Origin: Torreya grandis
Lineage: Eukaryota > Streptophyta > Pinopsida > Cupressales > Taxaceae
NCBI GenBank assembly: GCA_037957365.1
Contig: JARHVA010000350.1
Span: 1,667,501 to 1,731,500 of the forward strand
Direction of reading: 5' to 3'
DNA: 64,000 nucleotides
The notes under the pieces were generated by a model. It was not told the origin of the DNA. It saw only the letters and a program-made list of their open reading frames with translations, and made no database searches. Position numbers and translations under genes: made by a program. Below, one piece after another: positions 38,269-49,407 of the stretch. Every line of letters starts with the position of its first letter. The stretch's first letter is position 1.

Positions 38269-40559
38269 TGTTGACATAGTGGATTGCACTCGGGGCAAGG
38301 AGGTTGAGCTCCTACCTTCCACACATCACAATGGAAACTCCCCTCTCACCTGTGGGACCAGTGAAGCTGGAGGGGAGAGTCTCTAGGTAAGGGCTAGATC
38401 CCTTTGATGCATCTGAGTTGTTCCAGTAAGTTCTAATATATGTATATAGATATATAATGGGGGTGAAAAGGGAGAAGGATTATAGGGAAACAAAACTACT
38501 CTAAAAGAGGTGATGCACCAAACAATTTGACCTTATCACACTCACACTTGAAATTAGACAAACACATACATACACTTCATATTGGCAAAAGGGCTAGGCT
38601 GTAGGAAGCTTAACTAGGAGGCTTTAATGGAACACATAAAAAATAGAGACTCACTAAAGGTGCTGTAGAAAGGCACATTGTATAGTAGTTCTTCTATCTC
38701 TGCACTTCCAAATACAACTCTCCTTATCACTTGCAAAAATGGCACCTTATAGACACCTGGTATGTTGGTGTTGAATCTATGGAAGCATCAAGAAGTAATG
38801 ACTAAACACAAATTGACACTCAGACATACATAGAGATATCTAACCAGGATAGAGATAAAAAATGTGGTTATTGATTTCAGGTGAAAATTTGCCAAGGCTT
38901 CGCCTTACAAATGTGAAAGATCCTTTCTCAAATGACAAGTCTCTAATATATAAAGGAAGAAAGGAGGCCTTTTGGCACCCTTTTTACAAGTGACCCATGG
39001 GCCTTCTAAGCATTGGGATGAGGAAGTCATCTAAAGATAATGTTGTGTTGGCTCCTATCAATATTTGAATTTATGATCTGCACCGTTTGCCTGCTCTTCA
39101 ATGCATATTGAAGAAAAATAAGTCACGTTGATCACTATTTATGCCTCTTTGATGATCACATGGTAGGTACTATGTCAACTACTAAAATAACTTCTTGAAT
39201 CGACACTTTCCTACATCACTTGGATCACTTCATTTGCTCTTGCACTTGGCCATTTTGCCTCCTCTTTTTCTCTAGGATCTTTGTCCTTTTCCTACTTTGT
39301 CCTTTTCTATGGACTCCCTTCTTAGCATCTTCCCAAAGGGAAGGTGACCCTTTGGCCTTTGGAAAGTACCCCTTTATTTTGGCCGAGAGTCCCCCACAAG
39401 GGCACCTGCTCTTCGGGGTCCTTCGGCTCTTTGGCAGGTTCCTTTTTTAGATTTTTTGCTTTAGGCCTTTTCTCATGGACAAAAACCCATGGGAATTGGC
39501 TGCTTTGATTTCTTTTGTTTATCCTTCTTGGAGGGGAAAAGACCCTTCAACTTTTTAAAAATAGTCCATCCTCTTCAGTGAGAGCCCTCCACAAGGGAAC
39601 ATACCCTTCAGGCTTTAATACTATTCCAAAAAGTTTACCCCTTCGGCTACTTTTGAAAGCGTCTTGCCCTCCGCAAGGGCTCCTAAACCCAAGACTGCCC
39701 TCTACAGGGGCACCTTATACTTTGGATTTGGGATGCACCCTTGAACTAAGCCGTTGAACTAAAAAGGCTCAACAGTTCAATCAGTTCAATGGTTCAATGC
39801 TGTGCATTGAGCCAATTAAAGTAAAGGCATTTGAACTTTGGTAATGAACTAAAATGATGAACTAGAGGTGTTGAACTAGGCTGATTAAACTAAGTGATGA
39901 ACTGGTTCAATGGTTCAATGCTGCATGCCAAGCACATTGAACTAAGCCTTTAAACTTTTCTTGCTCACCTCAGTTGTTGAACCTATGCATTAAACTAATG
40001 TGTTGAACTAGCCCATTAAACTAGTTCAACAGTTCAACACTGCATGTCGATGGACTTGTCGATGGACTGATAAACTAAAATAAGTGGTTGAACCAAGTGA
40101 TAGACCATTTATTTAAACCTACTAATGAACCTTGCACTAAACTAAGGCTGATTAAACTAAAGGTGTTGAACTAGTTGAAGTGTTGAACTAAGCTGATGAA
40201 CCAAGGCATTTGAACTTTGTTGATTGAACCAAGGCATTCAACCAACGCATTGAACTAATTCAATGGTTTAAGGGTGTCAACTCTTAGAAAGAATATGTCA
40301 TTGAACCACTCTTCCAACCTTAAGGAAAAGTGTCTTTTGAACCATTTTATCCCTCCTTCCTTATGAATTTATTTAGATAAGAGTCTGAAGAAGCTTTGCA
40401 AAATTACACTCTCTAAACTGGTCCTTCATCTGCTAAGGATTAGACCTGCTGAGTTCGTAGATAAACCTAGACCTGTGCAAAATCCAAAATGAATTAGCCT
40501 AGAATAAAAAGGGAAGAAGGGGACCAATTTTTGGCTTGTTACACCAAAAATGGTCAATA
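38269..40559 (-). repeat. G 3' LTR (left copy)
   Basis: Plus sense starts TGTTGACATAGTGG and ends GGTCAATA (CAACA in the right copy). Contains a TATATAAA sequence in plus orientation near 38,950 and a TTGAAC/GTTCAA motif array at 39,740-40,270. Confidence 0.94.
39740..40270. repeat. TTGAAC/GTTCAA motif array in left G LTR
   Basis: By hand I count 13 exact TTGAAC and 7 exact GTTCAA within about 0.55 kb, plus many near matches, spaced irregularly. Equivalent array in the right LTR at 48,315-48,870. Confidence 0.85.
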
Positions 40560-40561
40560 AG

Positions 40562-40579
40562 TGGTGACTCCTAGGGGAA
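40562..40579 (+). promoter_or_regulatory. PBS-like site in plus orientation at left end of G interior
   Basis: TGGTGACTCCTAGGGGAA two bases from the left LTR, close to the Tat/Ogre-type PBS TGGCGACTCCACTGGGGA. Its orientation is opposite to that of the pol genes, which is unexpected. Confidence 0.6.
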
Positions 40580-40800
40580 GCATGCCTGCTATGCTTAGAA
40601 GCTAGTTGCCTCAAAATCCATTGGGCACGGGGTCAGATTATAACTTAAAGATCAGTAATAGCTCTAATAAATCTGGAACCAATCATGAATATTTACCTCA
40701 AAAGGAAAATGAAAGCACATACAAAGCTAAGAAAACTACTAACATGTGCAAAAAGCACTTAGGGAAAATAAGAGAAAAGCAAGGGAAAATATATACATGA
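40580..40800. other. G 3' untranslated region
   Basis: Between the end of integrase and the left LTR. No purine tract is evident next to the LTR in the minus sense. Confidence 0.4.
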
Positions 40801-41950
40801 TGGAGAAGGGGCTCAGTGGTGATGCTTAAGATGTATCCCATTGACTGGGATATACAGTTCTTCACCATCCAACCTAGAGAGTTGGAATGCATTATGTTGC
40901 TTACACTAAGTGATTATGTATGGGCCACTCCACAGGGCATCAAAATTCACATGCTTTCTAAGCTTAGCTTGGTCTTCATCCCATTTTAAGATAATGTCTC
41001 CTTCAGAGAAACCTTTTGATGAAGATTTCTTGTCAAAGTGTCTCTTCACTTGCTATTAGTGGTTAGTCATGGAAGCCATAACCTAGTCCCTTGCCTCTTA
41101 GAGTTCCATCAGCTTGCATAATCTAACCTCCATGCTATTTCCTTCTTCTAATTGTAGCTGGTGAGCGAGATCCAAGGCTGGTAACTTGAGAGAAATAGGG
41201 AGCCTAGCTTCCCTTCCATAGATGAGCGTGTATGACAAGTTCCCAATTGCCCTCTTTGGGGTGACCCTATCTACCCACAGGGCTATTTTTAGCTTGGCAT
41301 GTCAAGTTCTCTAATTTTCCTCCATGGTTTGCTTGATGATCTTGATCAGGTTCTTATTTGTAGACTCAGCCAGTCCATTCCCATACGAGTAGTAATTGGA
41401 TGAAGTGCTAAGATATATACCATATCTTAGTGCCCATTCACTTATTTTGGTTCCCAAAAAAGCTAATGAATTATTTGAGATTATGGTTTCTAAAACTTTA
41501 AACCTCACCACCAGGTCCTCATAAAACTCTAGGACCGCACCTTTGTTTGCCTCCTTCAGAGCAACAGCCTCTACCCATCTTGTGAAATAATCCATGGTGA
41601 TCAAGACCCACTTGTGTCTAGCACTGGAGGGAGGATTAATCATCCCTATGAAGTCCAGGCCCCACTGCATGAATGGCTACTCCACCTGAATAGGTTGTAA
41701 AGGCATGGCAGCCAAACATTGCCTCCCATCAAGAAGTGCACACTTCTGGCATTTTCTTACCTAGGCATGGGTGTCCTTGAAAAGAGTAGGCCAGAAATAG
41801 CTAGCTCTCATTATTCTTGCTACAGTAGCCCTAAGAGCAAAATGACCACTAGCTAGTCTATCATGGAACTCAGACAACACCTTGTCAGCTTGACTCGAGT
41901 CTAAGAATCTCACAAAGAATCTTAAGAAATCCTTCTTGAATAGCACTCCA
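40801..41950 (-). pseudogene. G integrase remnant
   Basis: Minus order: zinc-binding region at 41,870-41,750 (FHDRLASGHFALRATVARI, later CQKCALL), catalytic core at 41,670-41,311 with WGLDFIG (first Asp kept) and ITMDYFTRWVEAV. The second catalytic block reads SNNSLAFLG, where the family has D-N-G-x-x-F, so the Asp appears replaced by Asn. NGLAESTNK keeps the Glu. The C-terminal part continues to about 40,830 with a GREARLP block and ends ELYIPVNGIHLKHH. Stops separate the parts. Confidence 0.93.
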
Positions 41951-42239
41951 TCAATTAGGGTGTAAGGGAGACACTAGAGTTTAAAATACCTTCTCTTGGT
42001 CCTATCAAGTGAGTGTGGGAACTCACTAGTGAGAATGAAATGCCTCAAATCTGATGTCTAATCCTTCATGATAGCTAGTTATTCTACTGTAGCTACATCA
42101 AGGATTAGCAGACTATCCTCTTTTTTCTACTTAAAGTCTACAGTGAGGTGTTCACATAGGCCTCTCCCTCTTACCAATTTGGTGATCTTGATATCTACAT
42201 AATATTCCATCACCTTAGTGATCCACCCTGCTCTCTTCT
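41951..42239 (-). other. G connection region between RNase H and integrase
   Basis: Decayed pol linker on the minus strand, with several stops. Confidence 0.6.
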
Positions 42240-43570
42240 CATTTAGATCTCAGTTGATCAATAAATACTTGATGCTAGGATGTAGAACCATGAGGTGGAT
42301 TTTGCTATTGGATAGCATGTGTGTAAATTTATTCAAACTCTGTATGACCACCAAGACTTGCTTTTCCACATAGGTGTATCTAACTTCAAAACCTTCTAGG
42401 CCTTGGCTAAAAAATGCAATTGGTTGCTCAAGGCTATCATCACTTTCTTGGGTAAGCATGGAGGAGATTACCTCCTCATTGCTGAAGGTGTAGAGGTTGA
42501 AGTCTTTGGTGAACTCAGGGCTGATCAAAGTGGGAGCCTAGGCTATGGCTTGCTTGATTTCTTCAAAATTATATTTTCTCTGTACTGTCCATGTGAACTC
42601 CTCACCCTTCTTTAGCATAGAGGTCAATGGATTGACCACCTCTACAAAATTTGGGATAAATCTCTGTATGAAATTTATCTTATCGAAAAAACTTTGCAGG
42701 CCTTTCTTGTGCTTGGGTAAGGATAGCTCTAGGATGGAGTGAACTCTTTCTAGATCAATAGCTAGACCTTTCAAAGAAACAATGTGACCAAGGAGCTTTC
42801 CCTCATGGAGAGTGAACATGCATTTCTTAGGATTGAGAGAGATACCAAACTCTCTACACCTTTCAAAGATTTGCCTAAGGTGTTTCATGTGCTGGCTCGC
42901 TTCCTTGGAGAAAACTATCACATCATCAAGGTATATGAACACAGTCTTGTTTATCAGGCCTTGAAAGGCCATGTCCATAGCTCATTGGAAAGTAACACCA
43001 ACATTAGACAATTTGAAAGGCATCTTCCTATAATCAAACATTCCCCACTTTGTTGTGAAGGCTATTTTGTGCTGGTCATAGTCTTGCACCAAAATATAGT
43101 TGTACCCTAAATATCCATCCAGGAGGGAGAAACGTTCACTGCTTGTCACCATCTGAAGGATCTGCTCCATGCTTGGGAGAGGATAATGGTCTTTCAAAGA
43201 TACTCTATTGAGATCTTTGAAATTGACACACAGTCTGATCTCTCTATTCCTTTTCTGAATAGGAACAATATTTGCCAGCCAAGAAGAGTGTTTGATTGGA
43301 AATATTATTTTAGACTCAATCAATTTGGTGAGCTCCTTGTGCATGAGAGGCTTAATCATTGGGTTGATAGGCCTCTACTTTTGCTTGATTGGTTTGGCAC
43401 CTTCTTCTAGTTTAATGGTATGTTGGGCTAAGCTCAGGTCAAAACCCTTCAAATCACTATACTCCCAGGCAAAGATATCGGCAAACTCTTGGCACAACAA
43501 GATGAAAGCCTACCTTTCCCAGTCTGTGCACACTTTTCTAAGTGAAATCTGGTTGTCTTTGAATATCGCC
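42240..43570 (-). pseudogene. G reverse transcriptase and RNase H remnant
   Basis: RT at 43,359-42,538 shows KELTKLIESKIIFPIKHSSW, EIRLCVNFKDLN, DHYPLPSMEQIL, SLLDGYLGYN, FTTKWGMFDYRKMPF and, across a stop, the catalytic FIYLDDVIVFSK, followed by FGISLNPKKC, GKLLGHIVS and INFIQRFIPNF. RNase H at 42,528-42,250 shows DFNLYTFSNEE, PIAFFSQGLEG and EKQVLVV; its first acidic position seems altered. An upstream part (about 43,560-43,370) carries the LAQHTIKL block. Compared with the other decayed ORFs here, RT is the best preserved and keeps its two catalytic Asp. Confidence 0.95.
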
Positions 43571-43689
43571 ACCTTCTCATGGTACTCTTCCTTTGCTACA
43601 ATGCACACCTTGTCACTTCTCAATTGGTCATCTCCATTGAAGATATTCTCTAGAGTGACCAGACCTTTAGAGAGCTTATTGTTCTTTAG

Positions 43690-44290
43690 CTGAACAATTT
43701 GGCTGCCATATTACTGTTATAGTTTTGCTTAGTTTTTTGCAACAAATTCTATTTCTTCTTACAGGAAAAGTGCAATTTTCTGATCACTATTGAAAACTTA
43801 CTAGTTGGTGATGTTTTCAGGAATAAAAGGTTGGATCACTACTTTTAAGTAAGGTGAGCTATAGTCTCAGCCTATTTCCTGAGCAATATTGAACTGGGCA
43901 CCAACTTCTACCAGCCTATCTATTTTCTTGTTCCATTCTCTAGGAATGGAGGTGATATTGAAAGTGAAAAAATATTCCACTAAGTCTCATACCCTATGTT
44001 TGTAGGACTTTAGTAGAGAATTCTTCATCAAATTCTGGCCTCTTACTTGGTTGACAATCAGCTCACTATCACCAAACACTTGTAGCTCTTTGATTCCTCT
44101 TTTCCTCACCCATTCCAAGCCATGGATGAGGGATTCATATTCTACAACATTGCATGTGTAAGAAAATTGGAATTGAAAGGCCAAAAAATACCTCTCTTTT
44201 GAAGGAGAGACCAAGACCACTCCACCACCAGCTCCCAACTTACTCCTTGAACCACAAAGAAAAGCTGCCATAGACCTAAACTTTCCTAGA
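43690..44290 (-). pseudogene. Additional (archaeal-type) RNase H-like domain upstream of RT in G
   Basis: The frame at 44,271-43,987 reads GSRSKLGAGGGVVLVSPS, VVEYESLIHGLEW, VFGDSELIVNQVRGQN and LKSYKHRV, the pattern of the archaeal/plant RNase H fold with its Glu (VVEYES) and Asp (FGDSEL). Further on, FNITSIPREWNKK-DRL continues the domain to about 43,850. The first catalytic Asp, expected in an F-D-G-S motif, reads F-L-C-G-S. In Tat-type elements that I know of, the second RNase H sits between RNase H and integrase; here it lies between protease and RT. I recall similarly ordered plant gypsy polyproteins, so this may be under-described rather than new. Confidence 0.85.
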
Positions 44291-44471
44291 TGGCCTTCAT
44301 TAGATTTGGTACAAAAGTACCCTCTTCATGCATGTAATAAATTCCAAGGCCCACCTCCTCTATGAATTTATAGGGATCATGCTTGAAGTTGTCACTTTGC
44401 CACTCATCCAAGAGCAGGTCTATAACTCCTTCAAGGGTAGAGGATGGAGATTGGTCTACTTGGAACTCCTC
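44291..44471 (-). other. G linker between protease and extra RNase H
   Basis: Minus-strand acidic linker with stops; no domain. Confidence 0.5.
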
Positions 44472-44890
44472 CTAGTTAATGATGGTGTAGCTGACATTTG
44501 CTACCTTTAGTGAATAAGGTTCTAGATGGTCTCTATGGAGTGGCTCAGATTCAATCTTGACTTTAGTCTCGTACTTGGTTTTAAAAACTAGATAAGACCA
44601 ATTTGCTACCAAGTAGCCGCCTATCTTGGATGTGAAATCCTTAGAAAAGCAGAGGGCAAAGTAGGGAGGGACATCTACCACTACCACATCATGAAGAACT
44701 GAGAAAGTAGGGCAAGCATGCAGTGTTAGGTTCAAACCTCTTACCACCCCAATTGTCTTTGCTAGAGTTCCATCTAGTTGTAGGACTCCCTTGGTCATTT
44801 CTTCATATGTCAAGCCTAACTTGTCGGCTATGCATTTGGGCATTACCGAGGTGCTTGCTCAACTATCAATGATGCAATTATGCACCAAGA
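44472..44890 (-). pseudogene. G retropepsin-like protease remnant
   Basis: The active-site block reads CIIDS then stop then ASTSVMPKC: the Gly of D-S-G is replaced by TGA at 44,859-44,861. The open frame 44,843-44,472 then runs through KLGLTYEEM, LQLDGT, HACPTFSVLHDVVVVDVPPYF and IGGYLVANWSYLVF; the last element is the usual protease end. The retropepsin fold is inferred from this order. Confidence 0.88.
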
Positions 44891-44959
44891 AATCTCTAAT
44901 GACCAAGGACACATAAAAAGGAGGAAATTTCTCTTCCTTCTAAGTTTGACATGAGGTGG

Positions 44960-46696
44960 AAGGCTGTCTGTTCATCATTAAAATGTTGTCAGCTTTTGCT
45001 AGGATAACTCATTCATCTAGTTCATGCAATTCCTTTTGCAGCATGTCTTTTTGCCCTAGTATTGATAGTGAATCCCACAAGGAGATGTTTATGTGCATCT
45101 TCTTCATCTAATCAACCATGTTAACTTGAGGGCTACCTTCCTTCAAAATTTCTTTAGAATTATGTACAACTTGAGGTGCAAGCCGAGGAGCTGGATGTAC
45201 AATCGACAGTTTAAAACTTGGGACCTTTTGATTTGAGTGTGATGGAGAGGGTGCTGCTACCATTTGGGTAGTAGCCTGGGCTTCTCACATTGCTCTCCTC
45301 TTGAATCTTGTGTTGGCTACAACACAATCAGCCTAATTGTCTGTAACACCCACATAATTCACTAAATAGAATTCTCCTTCCAGATGATTCATGAGGGTAA
45401 AATCAGGCTGGGCCTAACTATTACTCGTGCTGGGTTATATTGGAGCCTCAAAGACTTGGGAATGGGCATCTGCCTAATTCTCTTACATATTTGGGTAATA
45501 ACCCATCATCTCATTTGTATAAACAACTTACTCTTGACCATATCCCATGGTTGAACAACTTGGCTATTCCTACACCAGATTATTCTGAACAGGCACCATG
45601 ACCTTAGATGATGAAGGGGGGCCTGGGTTGTAGCCTTGGAAAGGTTTGGTCTAAGTAAGTTGACCCTATCCTTGATGTTAATTTTGGAAAGGGGGTCTTG
45701 GAGCTTGACCATAATGCTGGTATCCTTGATTTGGTCTGTTGCCTTGAGCTTGCTACCTTTTAAGAGCCACAAGTTCATTATACATACTCTACAACAGAAT
45801 CTTAACTTCATGAAGCTCATTATATGGAGTAGTAGCTGGTTTATCTATGCTAGGTAGAGGAGCTAATGTAGGAGTAGTGGTTTGAATTGGAGGTAGAATT
45901 TTTAGGAAAAGTGGCATATGGGGTCTAGGGGCTATTTTCCCAGCTTGCACTAAGTAATTTTCAGCTGCTATGGCAATGTCATAAGCAACAGGCAGCACAT
46001 GTCCTCCCATGGATTGTATCATAATAGTGATATCACTATTTAAAGCTCTTAAATAATACAAGAAAGCATAGCTATTAGTCAGTCTTACCATAATGGGGAT
46101 TTTATCCCATGTCTTCTGAAACTACGTGTTGAATCTTGCATATATTCATGTGGGGCTCTTTTCATGGTAGTCAGCTACTCAACAAGTGAGAGGTGGTCAT
46201 TATTTTCTCCAAAACAATTTGTCAAGTGAGTACCCAATTCATTCCAAAAACTAATTGAATTTATAACCAAAGTCCCATACCAGTCAAGAGCTTTGCCCTT
46301 AAGAGACAATGCTAACAATCTGATTGCAATATTTTCGTCAGTGACATTGTGAATATTGCAAAGATTAGCAATATTTTTTATGTGCTCGATGATTGTAATG
46401 GGCCCCTCTCCATCAAAATAAGGCACAATTTTTAGGGCTGCTCCTGGAATTGGGTCATAATGTGGGAGATTCAAGGGACTCTGACCACAAAAAGTTGTAA
46501 AGGGTAATGTCATAGCTGGGATGGGATGTAACTATAGCCCTGCTGCATATGCATTCCTTACAATAGGTCTAGGAAGATGATTTGCTAAATAAGGATAGGT
46601 CCTCTCAAACCTCAGTCTTTTTGTTGAGTTCAAAGGTAATTGAACAAATTTGAAAGGGACACCCTTAGAAGTAGACCGTGTGGTGACTTTAGGCAT
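44960..46696 (-). pseudogene. G gag remnant
   Basis: The likely start ATG is at 46,696-46,694, 38 bases after the PBS-like site. Capsid-type blocks: PHYDPIPGAALKIVPYFDGEG, RLLALSLKGKALDWYGTL, SISFWNELGTHLTNCFGEN (46,513-46,175), then, after a frame change, SYAFLYYLRALNSDITIMIQS (46,091-45,789). A Pro/Thr/Ala-rich stretch and a Gln/Pro-rich tail run to about 45,500; the region to 44,960 is too decayed to read. This is the gag type found in plant OTA/Tat-like gypsy elements. Confidence 0.9.
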
Positions 46697-46733
46697 AGGA
46701 AGTCAGACTGGTCTTTGATTAGGAATTAAATTT

Positions 46734-46752
46734 CTTACCAATGGAGTCGCCA
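46734..46752 (-). promoter_or_regulatory. G primer binding site (TGGCGACTCC type)
   Basis: Minus sense TGGCGACTCCATTGGTAAG, close to the Tat/Ogre PBS. It lies 96 bp from the 5' LTR rather than the usual 0-5. Confidence 0.75.
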
Positions 46753-46848
46753 GATGCTAAAAATAGTTGATTTGTTATAACAATACCAGCATTAATCCTA
46801 AAACTTTACTGAGTGTAAAACTGATGTCCCACTAGGCATGCTAAAAAC
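46753..46848 (-). other. Extra sequence between G 5' LTR and PBS
   Basis: Begins and ends with near-copies of atgctaaaaa-ttgat (46,754 and 46,838), an offset of 84 bp, suggesting a local duplication or filler insertion that pushed the PBS away from the LTR. Confidence 0.55.
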
Positions 46849-49139
46849 TATTGATGCAGTGGATTACACCTAGGGCAAGGAGGTTGAGCTCCTGCCTTCC
46901 ACACGTCAAAATGGAAACTCCCCTCTCACCTGTGGGACTGACGAAGCTGGAGGGGAGAGTCTCTAGGTAAGGGCTAGTTCCCTTTGATGCATTTGAGTTG
47001 TTCCAATAAGTGATAATATAGGTATATAGATATATAATGGGGGGGGTAAAAAGGGAGAAGGATTACAAGGAAAAAAACTACTCTAAAAGAGGTGATGCAC
47101 CAAATGATTTTACCTTCTCACACTCACACTTGAAATTAGACAAACACATACGTACACTTCATATAGGAAAAAGGACCAAGCTACAGGAAGCTTAATAGGG
47201 AGGCTTTAATGGAACACACAAAAAATAGAGACTCACTAAAGGTGCTGTAGAAAGGCACACTGTATAGTAATTCTTATATCTCTACACTTCCAAATATAGC
47301 TCTCCTTATCACCTGCAAAAATGGCACCTAATAGACACTTGGTATGTTGGTGTTGAACTTGTGGAAGCATCAAGAAGTAATGACTAAACACAAACTGACA
47401 CTCAAACATACACAAAGATATCTAACTAGGATAGAGGTAAAAAATGCATTTATTGATTTTAGGTGAAAATTTTCTAGGGCTTCACCTTACAAATGTGGAA
47501 GGTCCTTTCTCAAATGACAAGTATCCAATATATAGAGGAAGAAAGGAGGCCTTTTGTGCCCTTTTTTCAAGTGACCCATGTGCCTTCCAAGCATTGGGAT
47601 GAGGAAGCCATCTGAAGATAATGCTGTGTCAGCTCCTATCAAGATTTAAATTTATGAGCCACATCATTTGCCTATTCTTCAATGCATATTAAAGAAAAAT
47701 AATTCACATTGATCACTGTTTATGCCTCTTTGATGATCGCATGGTAGGTACTATGTTAACCATTGAAATAACTTCTTGAATTGACACTTTCTTACATCAC
47801 TGAATCGCTTCATCTGCTCCTATGCTTGGCCATTTTGCCTCCTCTTTTTCTCTGGGCTCTTTGTCCTTTTCCTGCTTTGTCTTTTTCTACAGACTCCCTT
47901 CTTAGCATCTTCTCGAAGGGAAGGTGACCCTTCGGCCTTTGGAAAGTGCCCCTTTATTTTGGCTGAGAGTCCCCCATAAGGGCACCTGCTCTTCAGGGTC
48001 CTTCGGCTCTTTGGTGGGTTCCTCTTTCAGATTTTTTGCTTTGAGCCTTTTCCCATAGACAAAAACCCGCAAGAATTGGCTACTTTGATTTCCTTTATTT
48101 ATCCTTCCCAGAGGGGAAAAGACCCTTCGGATTTTTAAAAATGGTCCATCCTCTTCAGCGAGAGCCCTCCATAAGGGAACATACCCTTCAAGCTTTAATG
48201 GTATTCTAAAAATTTTACCCCTTCAGTTGCTTTTGAAAGATTCTTGCCCTCCGTAAGGGCTCTTGAACCTAAGACTGCCCTCTATAGGGGCACCTTATAC
48301 TTCAGCATTGGGACGTACCCTTGAACCAAGCTGTTAAACCAAAAAGGTTCAATGATTCAATTTGTTCAACAGTTCAATGCTATGCACCGAGCTGATTGAA
48401 CTGAAGGCATTTGAACTTTGTCGATGAACTAAAATGATGAACTAGAGGCATTGAACTAGGTTGATTGAACCAAGCAATGAACTGGTTCAACGGTTCAATG
48501 TTGTACACTGAGCCCATTGAACTAAGCCTTTGAACTTTTCTCACTTGCCTTAGATATTGAACCTATGCATTGAACCAATGTGTTGAACTAGCCCATTGAA
48601 CTGGTTCAATGGCTCAACACTGTGCACTGATGAACTTGCTGATGGATTGATAGACTGAAATAAGTGGTTGAACCAAGTGATGAACCATTTGTTTGAACCT
48701 ACTAATGAACCTTGCACTGAACTAAGGCCGATTGAACTAAAGGCATTGAACTAGCTGAAGCATTGAACTAAGCTAATGAACTAAGGCATTTGAACTTTGC
48801 CAATTGAACCAAGGCATTAAACCAATGCGTTGAACTAGTTCAATGGTTTAAAGGTGCTAACTCTTAGAAAGAATACATCATTAAACCACTCTTCCAACCT
48901 TAAGGAAAAGTGTCTTCTAAACCATTTTATCCCTACTTCCTTATGAATTTATTTAGATAAGAGTCCGAAGAAGCTTTGTAAAATTGTACTCTCTGAACTG
49001 GTCCTTCATCTACCAAGGATTACACCTGCTGAGTTCGTAGATAAACCTAAACCTCTGCGAAATCAAAAATGAATTGGCCTAAAATAGAAGGGGATGAAGG
49101 GGACTGATTTTTGGCCTGTTACACCAAAAATGGTCAACA
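46849..49139 (-). repeat. G 5' LTR (right copy)
   Basis: Same length as the left copy. Minus sense starts TGTTGACCATTTTTGGTG. Contains the TTGAAC/GTTCAA array at 48,315-48,870. Confidence 0.95.
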
Positions 49140-49144
49140 GGGAC

Positions 49145-49393
49145 ACTAGAGCCATTTGGTTGTAGTGTCCCAAATGTGTTACTAATTTACTTTTAGTAGA
49201 CTTATAATAAAGTTGGATTGGGCTTAGAGGTGATAGTTTAGGGACTATGTCTTGACTAGATGTAAGTGAAAAATATCTACTGAATGGCTGAAAATTCAAG
49301 TCTAAGGATATAGAGTAGTTATGTGACAAGCTTAGGGATAGGGTGACTCAAGCAACACTCTTATCATCTAATTACCAATTTTAGGTGATTACA
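49145..49393 (-). repeat. H1 3' LTR, piece right of G
   Basis: Continues the LTR after G; matches 55,145-55,399. Plus-sense end is GGTGATTACA. Confidence 0.9.
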
Positions 49394-49407
49394 TTTTCCC
49401 CTAATTT
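49394..49407 (-). promoter_or_regulatory. H1 polypurine tract
   Basis: Minus sense AAATTAGGGGAAAA, directly before the LTR TGTAATC. H2 has a G-rich equivalent at 62,301-62,313. Confidence 0.75.

Larger units (their letters stand above)
38269..49139 (-). mobile_element. G: Ty3/gypsy LTR retrotransposon with 2.29 kb LTRs, nested in the H1 LTR
   Basis: Seen: direct repeats 38,269-40,559 and 46,849-49,139, both 2,291 bp; target duplication gagac (38,264-38,268) and gggac (49,140-49,144). Coding order on the minus strand is gag, protease, extra RNase H-like domain, RT, RNase H, integrase. A PBS-like TGGCGACTCC precedes gag, the type used by Tat/Ogre-like plant gypsy elements (family knowledge). 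A second such site sits beside the left LTR in the opposite orientation. In the first 60 LTR bases I counted ten differences, all transitions. Protease, extra RNase H and integrase each lack a key residue. Confidence 0.93.

Noticed and set aside
42403..43693. Plus-strand frames of 65-133 codons
   Set aside because: Shadows of G RT and RNase H on the minus strand.
38269..49139. Segmental duplication of 2.3 kb
   Set aside because: Equal length, 5-bp flanking duplication and gag-pol between the copies show they are LTRs.
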